Shown: positions 8,431 to 17,721, numbered from the stretch's first letter. The stretch is 64,000 nt of DNA from Halobacteriales archaeon QS_4_70_19 (GCA_003020985.1 PXRM01000014.1:62001-126000), one strand, 5' to 3'. The notes: generated from the letters alone by a model not told the origin. Made by a program: numbers and translations.

Positions 8431-10272
8431 ATGGTCACTGCGTCCCCGTCGGCGCCGCCCGTCGAGGCGCTCGATCTTCTCGTCCTCGCCGCCGAGGGCG
8501 GTAGTCCCGTCATCGAGGAGACACTCATCCACCTCCTGCCGGTGTTCATCATCGCGGCCGGCGTCGGCATCTTCGTCGCCAAGGTCGGCCGGTTCCCCTA
8601 CACCATCGCCCTGCTGCTGACCGGGCTCGGCCTCTCCGCGCTGGCCGCCACGACGGGGACGCTGGACCGCATCATCGACATCCGGCTCTCCGACGAGCTC
8701 ATCTTCCTCGTGTTGCTCCCGCCGCTCCTGTTCGAGGGGGCGGCGACGACGGACCTCGAACGCCTGCGCCGGAACCTCGTCCCGGTGCTGACGCTCGCGG
8801 TGGCCGGGCTCGCCATCGCGGTCGTCCTGCTGGGCGCGGTCGGGTCGGTCGTCTTCGACGCGTTCGCGCCCGGGTTCAGCCTCCTGTTCGCACTCCTGTT
8901 CGCCTCGATGGCGCTGCCGACCGACCCCGTGAGCGTACTGGCGCTGTTCGAGGAGCTGGGCGCACCAGAGCGGCTCTCGGTCCTCGTCGAGGGCGAGAGC
9001 CTCGTGAACGACGGCGTCGGCGTCGTCCTGTTCTCCACGTTCCTCGCGCTCGTCGAGTCCGGGGCGCCGACGAGTCGGCTGTTCGAGCCGACGGCGCTGG
9101 GACGCATCGTGCTGGACGTGGCCGTCGTCTCGCTGGGCGGGCTGCTGGTCGGCCTGCTCGCGGGCTACGCCGTCTACAGCGTGATGCGCGAACTCGACGA
9201 ACACATGACGGAGATCGTCCTCACCTTTGTCCTCGCGTACGGCTCGTTCGTCCTCGCGGAGCACTACCTCCACGTCTCGGGGGTCATCGCGACGGTCGTC
9301 GCGGGACTGCTGGTCGGCAACCGCGGCGCCGACGAGGCGATGACCCCCCAGACGAAGGTGAGCATCTTCAATGCGCTGGAGACGGCCGCCTTCCTCGTCA
9401 ACACGTTCATCTTCATCATGATCGGCGTGACGACGCCCGTGGGGACGCTGCTGAACCACGGCCAGCTCATCCTGCTGGCCATCCTGCTGGTCCTGGTCGC
9501 GCGCGTGGTCATCGTCTACCCCCTGACGGCGCTCACCAACCGGTTCGTCGAACCCGAAATCTCGACCGCCTACCAGCACGTCCTCGTCTGGGGAGGTCTC
9601 CACGGCTCCATCCCCATCGCGCTCGTGCTGGGGCTCCCGCGGACGCTCGACTCGGGGGCGCCGTTCCCCCTTCGCGAGGAGCTGCGCGCGATGGTGTTCG
9701 GCGTCGCCGCCTTCTCGCTCGTCGTCCAGGGGCTGACGATGTCGAACCTGCTCGACCGGCTGGGAGTCGTCACGCGGTCGGAGGCGACGGAGCTGTACGA
9801 GCTCCTGCTCGGGCGCGCCCGCGCGGTCGACGGGGCGCTCGAGGCCGCCGAGCGGCTCCACGACGCCGGCGAGATTCCCGAGGCGGTATACGAGGACTTT
9901 ACCGGGGAGTACGGGCGCGAGAAGGCCGCCCTCGACGACGCCATCTCGCGGCTCCTGAGCGAGCAGCCCGAACTCGCCCACGAGCAGCTGCTCTCGGGGG
10001 AGCGCCAGGTGCTCCGTCGCGAGAAGGCCGCCATCATGGACGCGATGCGCCAGGGTGTCGTCAGCGACGATGTCGGCGAGCGGCTGCTGGAGGAGGTCGA
10101 CTTCAAGCTCGACCGAGTCCGCGACGGCGAGAGCACAGTCGCCGGTCGCGAGGAGGGGTACACGGAGTTCTGGCGCGAACGCGCCCGCGAGTTCGGCCTC
10201 GACACTGACCTCGATGTCTCGGAGACCGACGACGACGCGCTCCCCGACGGGGAGGACTCGACCGCCGACTGA
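8431..10272 (+). CDS. Cation:proton antiporter, CPA1 (NhaP-type) family
   Basis: 613 aa. About 12 membrane segments lie between residues 25 and 430. The CPA1 ion-translocation region reads SMALPTDPVSVLALFEELG followed by LSVLVEGESLVNDGVGVVLF, where the ND pair and the upstream TDPV acidic residue are the expected transport residues. A further conserved helix, VLVWGGLHGSIPIALVLGLP, contains the family's polar motif. After the membrane domain comes a roughly 180-residue, highly charged cytoplasmic tail rich in Glu/Arg, probably regulatory and helical. The role is sodium extrusion and pH homeostasis in the cytoplasmic membrane. The ATG at 8431 is preferred over upstream in-frame codons that overlap the divergent gene. 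Confidence 0.92.
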   Translation: MVTASPSAPPVEALDLLVLAAEGGSPVIEETLIHLLPVFIIAAGVGIFVAKVGRFPYTIALLLTGLGLSALAATTGTLDRIIDIRLSDELIFLVLLPPLLFEGAATTDLERLRRNLVPVLTLAVAGLAIAVVLLGAVGSVVFDAFAPGFSLLFALLFASMALPTDPVSVLALFEELGAPERLSVLVEGESLVNDGVGVVLFSTFLALVESGAPTSRLFEPTALGRIVLDVAVVSLGGLLVGLLAGYAVYSVMRELDEHMTEIVLTFVLAYGSFVLAEHYLHVSGVIATVVAGLLVGNRGADEAMTPQTKVSIFNALETAAFLVNTFIFIMIGVTTPVGTLLNHGQLILLAILLVLVARVVIVYPLTALTNRFVEPEISTAYQHVLVWGGLHGSIPIALVLGLPRTLDSGAPFPLREELRAMVFGVAAFSLVVQGLTMSNLLDRLGVVTRSEATELYELLLGRARAVDGALEAAERLHDAGEIPEAVYEDFTGEYGREKAALDDAISRLLSEQPELAHEQLLSGERQVLRREKAAIMDAMRQGVVSDDVGERLLEEVDFKLDRVRDGESTVAGREEGYTEFWRERAREFGLDTDLDVSETDDDALPDGEDSTAD

Positions 10273-10300
10273 GCCGTCTCCCGGCCCGTTCGCGGCTCGC

Positions 10301-10753
10301 TCAGGTCGCCGTCCACCCGCCGTCGGCGAGGTGGACCGCGCCGGTGCAGTACGAGGAAGCGGGCGAGGCGAGGAACAGCGCTAGCCCCTTCATGTCCGCC
10401 GGGTAGCCCAGTCGACCCAGGAGCGTGTTGCCCTCCATCTCCGCCTGCATCGCCTCCATCCCGGGGGCGTCCTCGCGCAGCATCCCGCCGCCGATGTCCG
10501 TGTGGACCCAGCCCGGCGCGATGGCGTTCACTCGGATGCCGTCATGGCCGAGTTCGGCCGCGAGCTGCCGGGTGAGCTGGACGACGCCGCCCTTCGAGGC
10601 GACGTACGCGCTCAGCCCGGGCGTCTCCGAGGCGACCTGCCAGAGCACCGAGGCGGTGGTGACGATGCGCCCGCCGCTCCCCTGGCGGTCGCCCGCTGCG
10701 GCACCGGACTCCTTCATCGCGGCGGCGGCGGCTTCCCGACAGGTGAGGAAGAC
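10301..10753 (-). pseudogene. Truncated short-chain dehydrogenase/reductase (C-terminal half only)
   Basis: From about 10753 the minus strand reads a good SDR C-terminal half: VFLTCREAAAAAMKESG, GGRIVTTASVLWQ (strand with catalytic Ser), SAYVASKGGVVQLTRQLA (YxxxK catalytic pair), IRVNAIAPGWVHTDI, and an intact end GAVHLADGGWTAT with a stop. The N-terminal half with the TGxxxGxG nucleotide-binding loop and the NNAG motif is missing: the sequence upstream of 10753 is the 3' end of a gene on the opposite strand. An SDR lacking its Rossmann NAD(P)-binding half cannot be functional. Confidence 0.85.
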
Positions 10754-10909
10754 CCGGCCGACCCGGAGACGGTCGCCCAGTTCGTGGTGACGGCCATCCA
10801 CGGGGCGCATCTCCGGGACGTGGCGCTGAGCGAGACGCCGGCCCGGACGCGTGAACTCGCGGAGCGGGACCTCGAACGGCTCGGGCACTCGTTCGGCGAC
10901 GAGGGCTGA
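10754..10909 (+). pseudogene. C-terminal fragment of a second gene, possibly a TetR-type regulator
   Basis: The plus-strand frame from about 10754 reads 51 residues, DPADPETVAQFVVTAIHGAH and onward to ERLGHSFGDEG, then a stop at 10909. Codon use and composition look like genuine haloarchaeal coding sequence, while everything upstream in the same frame is antisense to the SDR fragment. The pattern FVVTAIHGAHLRDVALSE resembles the last helices of TetR-family ligand-binding domains, but this is a weak assignment. It abuts the SDR fragment at about 10753, which marks a rearrangement breakpoint. Confidence 0.5.
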
Positions 10910-10988
10910 ACCGCCGCGGACCCGCCGGCGGGCGGGGCGACGAGCGACGAGCGGAATCGCTTTCCCCCCGGGCGGCGACGGCGGCGGT

Positions 10989-12167
10989 ATGCCGCTTCGA
11001 ACACCGCCCCTGCGCGAGCTGCACGCCGACCGGGGCGCGACGTTCACCGAGTTCGGCGGGTGGGACATGCCCGTCGAGTTCGACTCCATCAGGACCGAAC
11101 ACGCCGCCGTCCGCGAGTCGGCCGGGCTCTTCGACGTCTCGCACATGGGCGAGATCATCGTCAGCGGCCCGGACGCGACGACGCTCACCGACCGGCTCGT
11201 CACGAACGACGTGGCCGCGCTCGACGCCGGCGAGGCCGTCTACGCCGCCATCACCGACGAGGACGGCGTCATGCACGACGACACCGTCGTCTACCGGCTG
11301 CCGGCCGACGAGACCGACCGCGCGGCCGCGGCGGCGCCGGCGTACTTGTTCGTCCCGAACGCCGGCCACGACGAATGGGCCCACGGGCGCTGGTGCGACT
11401 CCCGCGACGAGTGGGGGCTGGACGCGACCGTCGAGAACGTCACGGACGACTGGGCGATGTTCGCCTTGCAGGGCCCCGCGGCGCTCGACCACCTCGCCGC
11501 GGCGACCGACGCGACGCCCGACCCGGGCCGGTTCGAGATCGTCGGCGCGACCGTCGCCGGCGTCGAGTGTCTGGTCGCCCGCACCGGCTACACGGGCGAG
11601 GACGGTGTCGAACTGCTCGTCCCCTGGGCCGAGGCCGGGACCGTCTGGACGGCGTTCACCGGCCCCGTCGCGGCGGCGGACGACACGGAGGGTGAGCAGC
11701 CAGCCGACGGGTCCGCCGGCGACGACCGCGTCCGGCCCTGCGGCCTCGGCTCCCGGGACACGCTCCGCATCGAGGCCGGCTTCCTCCTCTCCGGCCAGGA
11801 CTTCCACCCGGAGGACGAACCCCGGAACCCGTACGAGGCCGGCATCGGCTTCGTGGTGAAACTGGACACGGAGTTCGTCGGCCGGGACGCGCTCGAGGGG
11901 GTCGAGGCCGAGGGCGTCGACGAGCAGTTCGTCGGCATCCGCCTCGTCGAACGGGGCGTCCCCCGGAACGGCTACGACATCACCAACACGGACGGGAAGG
12001 TCATCGGCTCGGTCACCTCGGGCACCATGAGCCCGACCCTGGACGAGCCCGTCGGGATGGGCTACGTCCCGACCGAGTACGCCGACCCCGGAACGACCGT
12101 GCGGGTCGTCGTCCGCGGCCAGCAGAAGAAGGCGCGCGTCCGGACGCTGCCGTTTCTGGACGAGTAG
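10989..12167 (+). CDS. gcvT: Aminomethyltransferase, glycine cleavage system T protein
   Basis: 392 aa. T protein transfers the methylene group from the aminomethyl-lipoyl H protein to tetrahydrofolate. Conserved blocks: FTEFGGWDMPVEFDSI near the N-terminus, HAAVRESAGLFDVSHMGEI, FALQGPAA, ARTGYTGEDGVELLVPW (folate pocket with catalytic acidic region), GLGSRDTLRIEAGFLLSG, and the C-terminal GSVTSGTMSPTLDEPVGMGYV. The start ATG at 10989 begins MPLRTPPLRELHADRGA. An Asp/Gln-rich insertion (about residues 235-252) is a typical haloarchaeal loop. The gcvH and gcvP genes that often follow are absent; fumC is next, after a 190-bp AT-rich gap. Confidence 0.95.
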   Translation: MPLRTPPLRELHADRGATFTEFGGWDMPVEFDSIRTEHAAVRESAGLFDVSHMGEIIVSGPDATTLTDRLVTNDVAALDAGEAVYAAITDEDGVMHDDTVVYRLPADETDRAAAAAPAYLFVPNAGHDEWAHGRWCDSRDEWGLDATVENVTDDWAMFALQGPAALDHLAAATDATPDPGRFEIVGATVAGVECLVARTGYTGEDGVELLVPWAEAGTVWTAFTGPVAAADDTEGEQPADGSAGDDRVRPCGLGSRDTLRIEAGFLLSGQDFHPEDEPRNPYEAGIGFVVKLDTEFVGRDALEGVEAEGVDEQFVGIRLVERGVPRNGYDITNTDGKVIGSVTSGTMSPTLDEPVGMGYVPTEYADPGTTVRVVVRGQQKKARVRTLPFLDE

Positions 12168-12359
12168 TACACATATTATCCAGAGATTGTGCAAACTACA
12201 TCTCAATCACTCTCATATTAATACAATCCTCTCCCCCCGGGTTGGACAGAGGGAGTTATCCGCTTCTCCGGTGCGCTCCGCGCCAGCCGGTCACCGGAAC
12301 CCGCGGTTGGCGCGGCCGGCTTCGACGGGATTTACCCCCTCCCCCACGAGCGCCGAGCC

Positions 12360-13775
12360 ATGAGCGACGGCAACGAGGACTACCGGACGGAACGTGACAG
12401 TCTCGGCGAGATGCAGGTGCCCGCGGACGCGTACTGGGGTGCGCAGACCCAGCGTGCGCTCCGGAACTTCCCCATCTCGGGCATCAGCTTCGGGCGCCAG
12501 TTCGTCCGGGCGCTGGGCATTGTCAAGAAGGCCGCGGCGCGCGCGAACCTCGACCTCGATCTCATCCCGGAGGGGAAGGGCGAGGCCATCGTGCAAGCCG
12601 CCGACGAGGTTGTCGCGGGCGAGCACGACGAGCAGTTCCCGGTCGACGTGTTCCAGACCGGGAGCGGGACCTCCTCGAACATGAACGCCAACGAGGTCAT
12701 CGCGAACCGCGCGACCGAGCTCATCGGCGGCGAGATCGGCTCCCGCGAGGTCCACCCCAACGACCACGTCAACTACGGCCAGTCCAGCAACGACGTCATC
12801 CCGACGACGATGCACGTCGCCTCGCTGGAGGCGGTCGAGCGCGACCTCATTCCGGCGCTGGAGACGCTCCGCGAGGAGCTGGCGGCGAAGGAGGAGGCGT
12901 TCGCAGACGTCGTCAAGACGGGGCGGACACACCTGCAGGACGCGACGCCGGTGACGCTGGGCCAGGAGTTCGGCGGCTACCGCACGCAGGTCGAGAAGGG
13001 CATCACCCGCGCGTCGAGCACGCGCGACCACCTCGGCGAACTCGCCCTCGGCGGCACGGCGACGGGGACGGGGCTGAACACCCACCCCGAGTTCCCCACG
13101 CGCGCGGCCGAGTACATCAGCGAGGAGACCGGCCTGGAGTTCCGCGAGGCCGACAACCACTTCGAGGCCCAAGCCGCCCACGACGCGATGGCCGAGGCCC
13201 ACGGCCAGCTGCGGACCGTCGCCGGCTCGCTGAACAAGATCGCCAACGACCTCCGGCTGCTCGCGTCCGGGCCGCGCAACGGCCTCAACGAGATCGACCA
13301 GCCGGAGAACCAGCCCGGCTCCTCCATCATGCCGGGGAAGATCAACCCCGTCGTCGCCGAGTCGGTCAACCAGGTGCACAAGCAGGTCGTCGGCAACGAC
13401 GCCGCCGTCGGGGCCGGCGCCGCGGAGGGGCAGATCGACCTCAACCTCTACAAGCCGGTGCTGGCGCACAACTTCCTCCAGTCCGTGAAACTGCTCTCGA
13501 ACGCGGCGGCGGTGTTCGGCGAGAAGTTCGTCCACGAGCTGGAGGCCGACAAGGGGTACTGCGTCGAGCGCGTCGAGCAGTCGATGGCGCTCGCGACCGC
13601 GCTCAACCCGGCCATCGGCTACGACAAAGCCAGCAAGGTCGCCAAGCGCGCGCTCGCCGAGGATAAGACCGTCCGCGAGGTCGTGATTGAGGAGGGCTAC
13701 CTCTCGGAGGCGGAGGCCGACGAGGTGCTCGACCCGATGCGGATGACCGAGCGCGGCATCCTCGGCGACGACTGA
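12360..13775 (+). CDS. fumC: Fumarate hydratase, class II
   Basis: 471 aa, full length. It interconverts fumarate and L-malate in the TCA cycle in the cytoplasm. Diagnostic motifs: FQTGSGTSSNMNANEV, HPNDHVNYGQSSNDVIPT (substrate site), KTGRTHLQDATPVTLGQEF (active-site His/Thr) and the family signature GSSIMPGKINPV at about residues 320-331. The ATG at 12360 starts MSDGNEDYRTERDSLGEM, the usual beginning. The 190 bp upstream hold AT-rich sequence and no gene. The last codons are antisense to the frame of the damaged DUF4395 gene, whose reading frame now runs into fumC. Confidence 0.97.
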   Translation: MSDGNEDYRTERDSLGEMQVPADAYWGAQTQRALRNFPISGISFGRQFVRALGIVKKAAARANLDLDLIPEGKGEAIVQAADEVVAGEHDEQFPVDVFQTGSGTSSNMNANEVIANRATELIGGEIGSREVHPNDHVNYGQSSNDVIPTTMHVASLEAVERDLIPALETLREELAAKEEAFADVVKTGRTHLQDATPVTLGQEFGGYRTQVEKGITRASSTRDHLGELALGGTATGTGLNTHPEFPTRAAEYISEETGLEFREADNHFEAQAAHDAMAEAHGQLRTVAGSLNKIANDLRLLASGPRNGLNEIDQPENQPGSSIMPGKINPVVAESVNQVHKQVVGNDAAVGAGAAEGQIDLNLYKPVLAHNFLQSVKLLSNAAAVFGEKFVHELEADKGYCVERVEQSMALATALNPAIGYDKASKVAKRALAEDKTVREVVIEEGYLSEAEADEVLDPMRMTERGILGDD

Positions 13776-13776
13776 C

Positions 13777-14022
13777 GACCCACGACCCGCGCCGGGCCGT
13801 AGCGCCACAGCAGGCCCCACAGGCCGACCCGCCGGCGCGTCAGGACAGCGTCGACGAGGACGGCCGTCATGGCGCCCACGAGGGGCGGCTGCTGGAGGAG
13901 AATCGCGACGGTCGGGAGCGTCGCGGCCAGGGTCCGTCCGAACCGCGGCGCCCGGGGTCGACCAGCGCCACCTCGGAGGAGGGGGCGGTCGGGTCGCCAT
14001 CGGCCGTCGATGCTGTCTCCAT
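13777..14022 (-). pseudogene. DUF4395-like membrane protein gene, frameshifted and truncated at its 3' end
   Basis: The minus strand starts with an ATG at 14022 (METASTADGDPTAPSSEVALVDP). After VDP the coding sense moves to a second frame: RAPRFGRTLAATLPTVAILL and then AVLVDAVLTRRRVGLWGLLW. Joined, these give the N-terminal half of a DUF4395-type protein (VDPRAPRFG followed by two membrane segments). The switch needs one extra C in the C-run corresponding to plus-strand GGGG at 13954-13957, so a 1-nt deletion is implied. The normal end of the protein is also missing: the second frame continues antisense into fumC. Family assignment is by recall of the motif. Confidence 0.6.
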
Positions 14023-14090
14023 GGTCTGAGAGCACCCGCGCGGACGAAGACTGCGAGCGGGCTGGCACGGGTCGCGCCGGACCGCGGCCG

Positions 14091-17000
14091 TCAGGGCTTC
14101 AGCACGAGCAGGTAGATGGCGCCCGCGCCGACGGCGAGTGCCCCGATCCCGCCGACGACCATCCCGAGCGGGCCGAGTCCGCTGCGGCCATCGTCGGGTG
14201 ACCCCGGGGCCGGACCGCTGGTCTCCTGGTCCTCGTCGGGGGCCGAGTCGCCCCCGCTGGTCCGGGTCGGCGTCTCGCCGTCGTCGGTCACCGCCGGCGT
14301 GTCCGTCGGGGTCTCCGACGGCGGCATGGGGGTGGCGGTCGGGGTGGGCGTGGGTTCGTCCTCCGCCACCACCTGGACCGTCCCGGCCGTGACGTTCTCG
14401 ACGCGGTACGTGTACTCGCCCGTGCTGGGCGGGGTCCGGGTGAAACTGATATTCCGCTCTTCGCCCGCCGGCAGTTCGACGAACCGGCTCTGGACGAAGT
14501 TGCCGTTCCGGAACAGCTCCACCTCGTAGGTGCCGCGCTGGTCGCCGCTGTTCTCGACCGTCGCGTCGATCCGCACCGCGCCACCGACGCGCATCGAGGT
14601 CCGGTTGAGAGCCGCCGAGCGGGTGGCGAACGACGGGGAGCTGGTATCGGCCGACCCGCCACCGCCACCGCCTCCACCGCCGCCGGCGAAGTTCTGTCCC
14701 CCGGACGACTCCTCGTCGTCGGTGTCGTCGTTGTCTCCGTTCTCACCACCGCCGGGCGTCGGCGTCGCCGTCCCGTCGTCCCCGTCGTCGGTCTGGGTCG
14801 GCGTCGGGGTCGCGGTCCCACCGTCTCCATCGTCGGTCTGGGTCGGCGTCGGGGTCGGGGTCCCACCATCTCCGTCGTCGGTCCGAGTCGGCGTCGGGGT
14901 CGGCGTCGCGGTCCCGCCGTCACTGCCCGACGTGTCCACCAGCGGCGCGAACGTGCTGAACGAGGTCAGGTTGGCGCCGATGACGTTGCCCGCCTCGCTC
15001 CGGAAGGCGTCCTGCGTGACCCGCTCGTACTCGCCGCTCTGCTCGTTGTAGTCGTACATCGCCAGGTCGGACTCGTCGTCCGTGTGGACGAGGACCTGGC
15101 CCTCGTCGTACACGACGCTGAGGTTCAGGAAGGCGTCGCCCGCCTGCCCCTCGACGTCGACGTAGTCGGTAATGCCCTCCAGCCCGTCGCCGGGGGCGGG
15201 CGGGTCCGTGATCGTGGAGATGGTGACCTCGTTGGCCGACTCGAAGCCGACGTTCGCCGCCCGGCCGAGGTCGTCCCGGTCGGGGTCGACGAACAGCTCC
15301 ACGTCCCGGGCGGTCGTCCCCTCGGTGTCGCCGGACAGGACGAGGTCGGACCCGGCGTTCCCGAGCAGGAAGAGCCCGGTGAGCGAGCTGTCGCGGCTGC
15401 TCCGGAGTGCGATGCCGTCACCGCCGCTGTCGATCACGTCGACGGTCCGGAACGTCGCCGCGTCGCCGTCGACGACGATTCCGGTCCCGACGCTGTCGTT
15501 CACGATGACCCGCTCGAGCGTGTGGTTCGCGGCCGCCGCGCCCGGGCCGCTGCCGAGTCGCACGCCGGTCCCGAAGTTGCCGACCTGCAGGTTCCGGAGC
15601 GTCACGTTCCGCTGGCCGGGCCGGACGTCGACTCCGAGCCCGCTGGCGTCCGCGTCCCCGGTGAGCAGGCGCCGCCGTTCGCCGCCGAACCCGAACCCGG
15701 TGACCGTCGCGTTGCTGGCCCGGACCTCCAGGCACGCGCCGCTGATGCTGCTCAGGTTGGCGTCGATGCGGTACGTCTCGCCGGAGCGCCAGTCGGTGAA
15801 CCCGCAGGACGTGATGGCGTTCTCGAGATCCGCCGCCGGCGAGTACGTGTCCGTCGGGTTCTCGAGGGTGGCCGAGACGGTGTTCGCGCTCGGGTCGTTC
15901 GTCGAGCCGTCGACCGCCGACCAGCCCCCGTCGTACGAGTGGATACGGGCGGTGCTCTCGACGAGCGGCGGGTCCTCGACCGCGTCGTCGGGGTACTGGA
16001 CGGTCAGATCGACCGACCCGACGACCTCGCCCGTCACCACGGCGGTCGTCGTGTCCCCGATGGTGCCGATATCCAGGTACGGGCCGAAGGTCCGGTTCCC
16101 CGGGCGTTCCGGCTCGATGGAGCCGCCGCCGACGCCGGAGCTGTTCCCGGCGATGGAAACGTTGGTCGCGTCGAGCGTGAGGTCCGCGTTCTGGATCGCC
16201 AGCCCGGAGACCGAGGTGGTCCCCGAACCGGTCGTTACGAACGCGGGCGCGTTCCCCCGGACCCGGAGCTGCTGGAGGGTGTTGTCGGCGGGGGACTCGA
16301 CGCGGATGCCCGCCGCGTTGCTGTCCTGCACCAGCGTCTCCTCGACCGTGGTCCCGGCCGTCTTCGAGAGGAGGACGCCCTGACGGTCGCTCGACCGCAC
16401 CGTGGTCCCGAGCGCCCCGTCGCCGGGAGCCGCGTCAGTGACGGTGACGCCGGTGGCGTCGCTCAGGTCGATGCCGACGGTGTTGTCCGTGGCGTTCAGC
16501 CCCACGACGGTCGTGTTCGACCCGGCGAGGCGGGCGCCGGCGCCGCCGTTGCGGAGCGCGACCAGCCCCGGCGCACCCGCGTCGGCACGCAGTTCGCGCT
16601 CGTCGTCCGCGACATCGAGCCCCGGGAGGTGGAAGCCGTGTCCGCCGTTGTCCGACGCGACGGCCCCGGTGACGGTGGTGCGGTTCGTCTCCAGCCGCAG
16701 ACCGTCGTCGGTGTTGCTCGTCGCCGTGACGTTCACGACCGTGGCCCCCGGCGTACTCTCCAGTTCGACGCCGTGGACCCCGTTGTCGTCCGCGGTGACG
16801 TTGGTCAGGCTGGTCTCCCCGGCCGCGACATCGCGGACGAGGAGGCCGTGCCCATCGTTGTCCGCGAAGGCGCCGCCGGTCACGCTCACCGCCTGCAACC
16901 CGAGCGCGGTCGTCAGGCCCGAACCGGCGTTGTTCTCGGCCGTGACGCGGACGAGCGTCGCACTGCCACGGAGCAGCTCGGCGCCGGCCCCGTTCCGGCG

Positions 17001-17579
17001 GAGGTCGCTGTCGACGATGCGGAGCCCCGCCGTCTCGAAGGAGACGACACCGCCCCGTGAGTTGTCGACAGCGGTGACGTTCTCGACCGTGACGTTGGAG
17101 ACGTTCTCCCCGACCTTTCCGGCGCGCACGCCGATGTTGCTGTCGTTCACGCGCACGTCGTGGACCCGGACGTTGCTGACGGAGGCACCGCTGGTCTCCG
17201 GGACGACCGCGATGGCGCTCGACGAGGCGTCGCCGGAGACGCCGAACCCGTCGCCGTCGAGGTCGACGTCACTGGCGGTGATCGTGAGACAGGTCCCGCT
17301 CTTCGTGCTGAGGTTGCTTCCGAGACGGTACTTCGTGCCGGTGTTGCCCAGTGTCGTGCATTCGTCGACGACCGTGCGGTCCTCGGTCGCGGTGTTGCCA
17401 CCGTCGGTCGACGTGTTGCCACCCGTCGTGTCGTTCCCGCCGTCGTTCGCCAAGACGGCGGTCGCTCCGACCAGTGCCGTGCTCGAAGCGAGTGCCCCCA
17501 CCAGGAGGACGACCACCAGCGTCAACGCGAGGAGTCCGGAACCACCCGGCCCCCCCAGTCTGCCGGACTCGGATTTCAT
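14091..17579 (-). CDS. Large secreted parallel beta-helix / CARDB surface protein with C-terminal membrane anchor
   Basis: 1162 aa. A Sec-type signal peptide (hydrophobic core ALTLVVVLLVGALA) ends near residue 45. Residues about 75-480 and 590-790 consist of two blocks of short right-handed beta-helix repeats of the NosD/pectate-lyase-like kind, with many N-[x]-[TS] sequons suited to N-glycosylation. Then come a Thr-Pro/Asp linker of near-identical repeats (about residues 880-940), a poly-Gly run, a CARDB-like domain (TSMRVGGAVRIDATVENSG onward), a second Pro/Thr linker and a C-terminal transmembrane segment (LGMVVGGIGALAVGAGAIYL) ending LKP. It lacks the PGF motif and the Arg cluster of archaeosortase substrates, so it is probably kept as a transmembrane-anchored S-layer-associated protein. 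Carbohydrate binding or cleavage is possible but no catalytic residues are evident. Confidence 0.85.
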   Translation of the reverse strand: MKSESGRLGGPGGSGLLALTLVVVLLVGALASSTALVGATAVLANDGGNDTTGGNTSTDGGNTATEDRTVVDECTTLGNTGTKYRLGSNLSTKSGTCLTITASDVDLDGDGFGVSGDASSSAIAVVPETSGASVSNVRVHDVRVNDSNIGVRAGKVGENVSNVTVENVTAVDNSRGGVVSFETAGLRIVDSDLRRNGAGAELLRGSATLVRVTAENNAGSGLTTALGLQAVSVTGGAFADNDGHGLLVRDVAAGETSLTNVTADDNGVHGVELESTPGATVVNVTATSNTDDGLRLETNRTTVTGAVASDNGGHGFHLPGLDVADDERELRADAGAPGLVALRNGGAGARLAGSNTTVVGLNATDNTVGIDLSDATGVTVTDAAPGDGALGTTVRSSDRQGVLLSKTAGTTVEETLVQDSNAAGIRVESPADNTLQQLRVRGNAPAFVTTGSGTTSVSGLAIQNADLTLDATNVSIAGNSSGVGGGSIEPERPGNRTFGPYLDIGTIGDTTTAVVTGEVVGSVDLTVQYPDDAVEDPPLVESTARIHSYDGGWSAVDGSTNDPSANTVSATLENPTDTYSPAADLENAITSCGFTDWRSGETYRIDANLSSISGACLEVRASNATVTGFGFGGERRRLLTGDADASGLGVDVRPGQRNVTLRNLQVGNFGTGVRLGSGPGAAAANHTLERVIVNDSVGTGIVVDGDAATFRTVDVIDSGGDGIALRSSRDSSLTGLFLLGNAGSDLVLSGDTEGTTARDVELFVDPDRDDLGRAANVGFESANEVTISTITDPPAPGDGLEGITDYVDVEGQAGDAFLNLSVVYDEGQVLVHTDDESDLAMYDYNEQSGEYERVTQDAFRSEAGNVIGANLTSFSTFAPLVDTSGSDGGTATPTPTPTRTDDGDGGTPTPTPTQTDDGDGGTATPTPTQTDDGDDGTATPTPGGGENGDNDDTDDEESSGGQNFAGGGGGGGGGGSADTSSPSFATRSAALNRTSMRVGGAVRIDATVENSGDQRGTYEVELFRNGNFVQSRFVELPAGEERNISFTRTPPSTGEYTYRVENVTAGTVQVVAEDEPTPTPTATPMPPSETPTDTPAVTDDGETPTRTSGGDSAPDEDQETSGPAPGSPDDGRSGLGPLGMVVGGIGALAVGAGAIYLLVLKP
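14741..14930 (-). repeat. Thr-Pro/Asp-rich tandem repeat coding for the stalk of the surface protein
   Basis: Three to four units of about 60 nt encode (TPTPTxTDDGDGG). The plus-strand units share GTCGGCGTCGGGGTC and CCGTCGTCGGT blocks. This is low-complexity coding repeat forming an extended, acidic, probably O-glycosylated linker between the beta-helix domain and the CARDB domain; it is prone to length change by slippage. Confidence 0.75.
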
Positions 17580-17721
17580 GTACGAAAACCTATATTAAAA
17601 CTGTATTAAACTTCCGCCGGGCCACGCCCCTCCATTAAGTGGGGTCGTCAGTCTGCAGAGCGGTCCCGGTGGTCCCCCCGCCATCGGGCCGTTTTTGGTC
17701 CCCCCCGACACATCCGGCGGC

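Noticed and set aside
14741..14930. Short regular repeats that could be taken for a CRISPR array
   Set aside because: The units are contiguous, without unique spacers, and in frame encode the Thr-Pro/Asp stalk of the surface protein.
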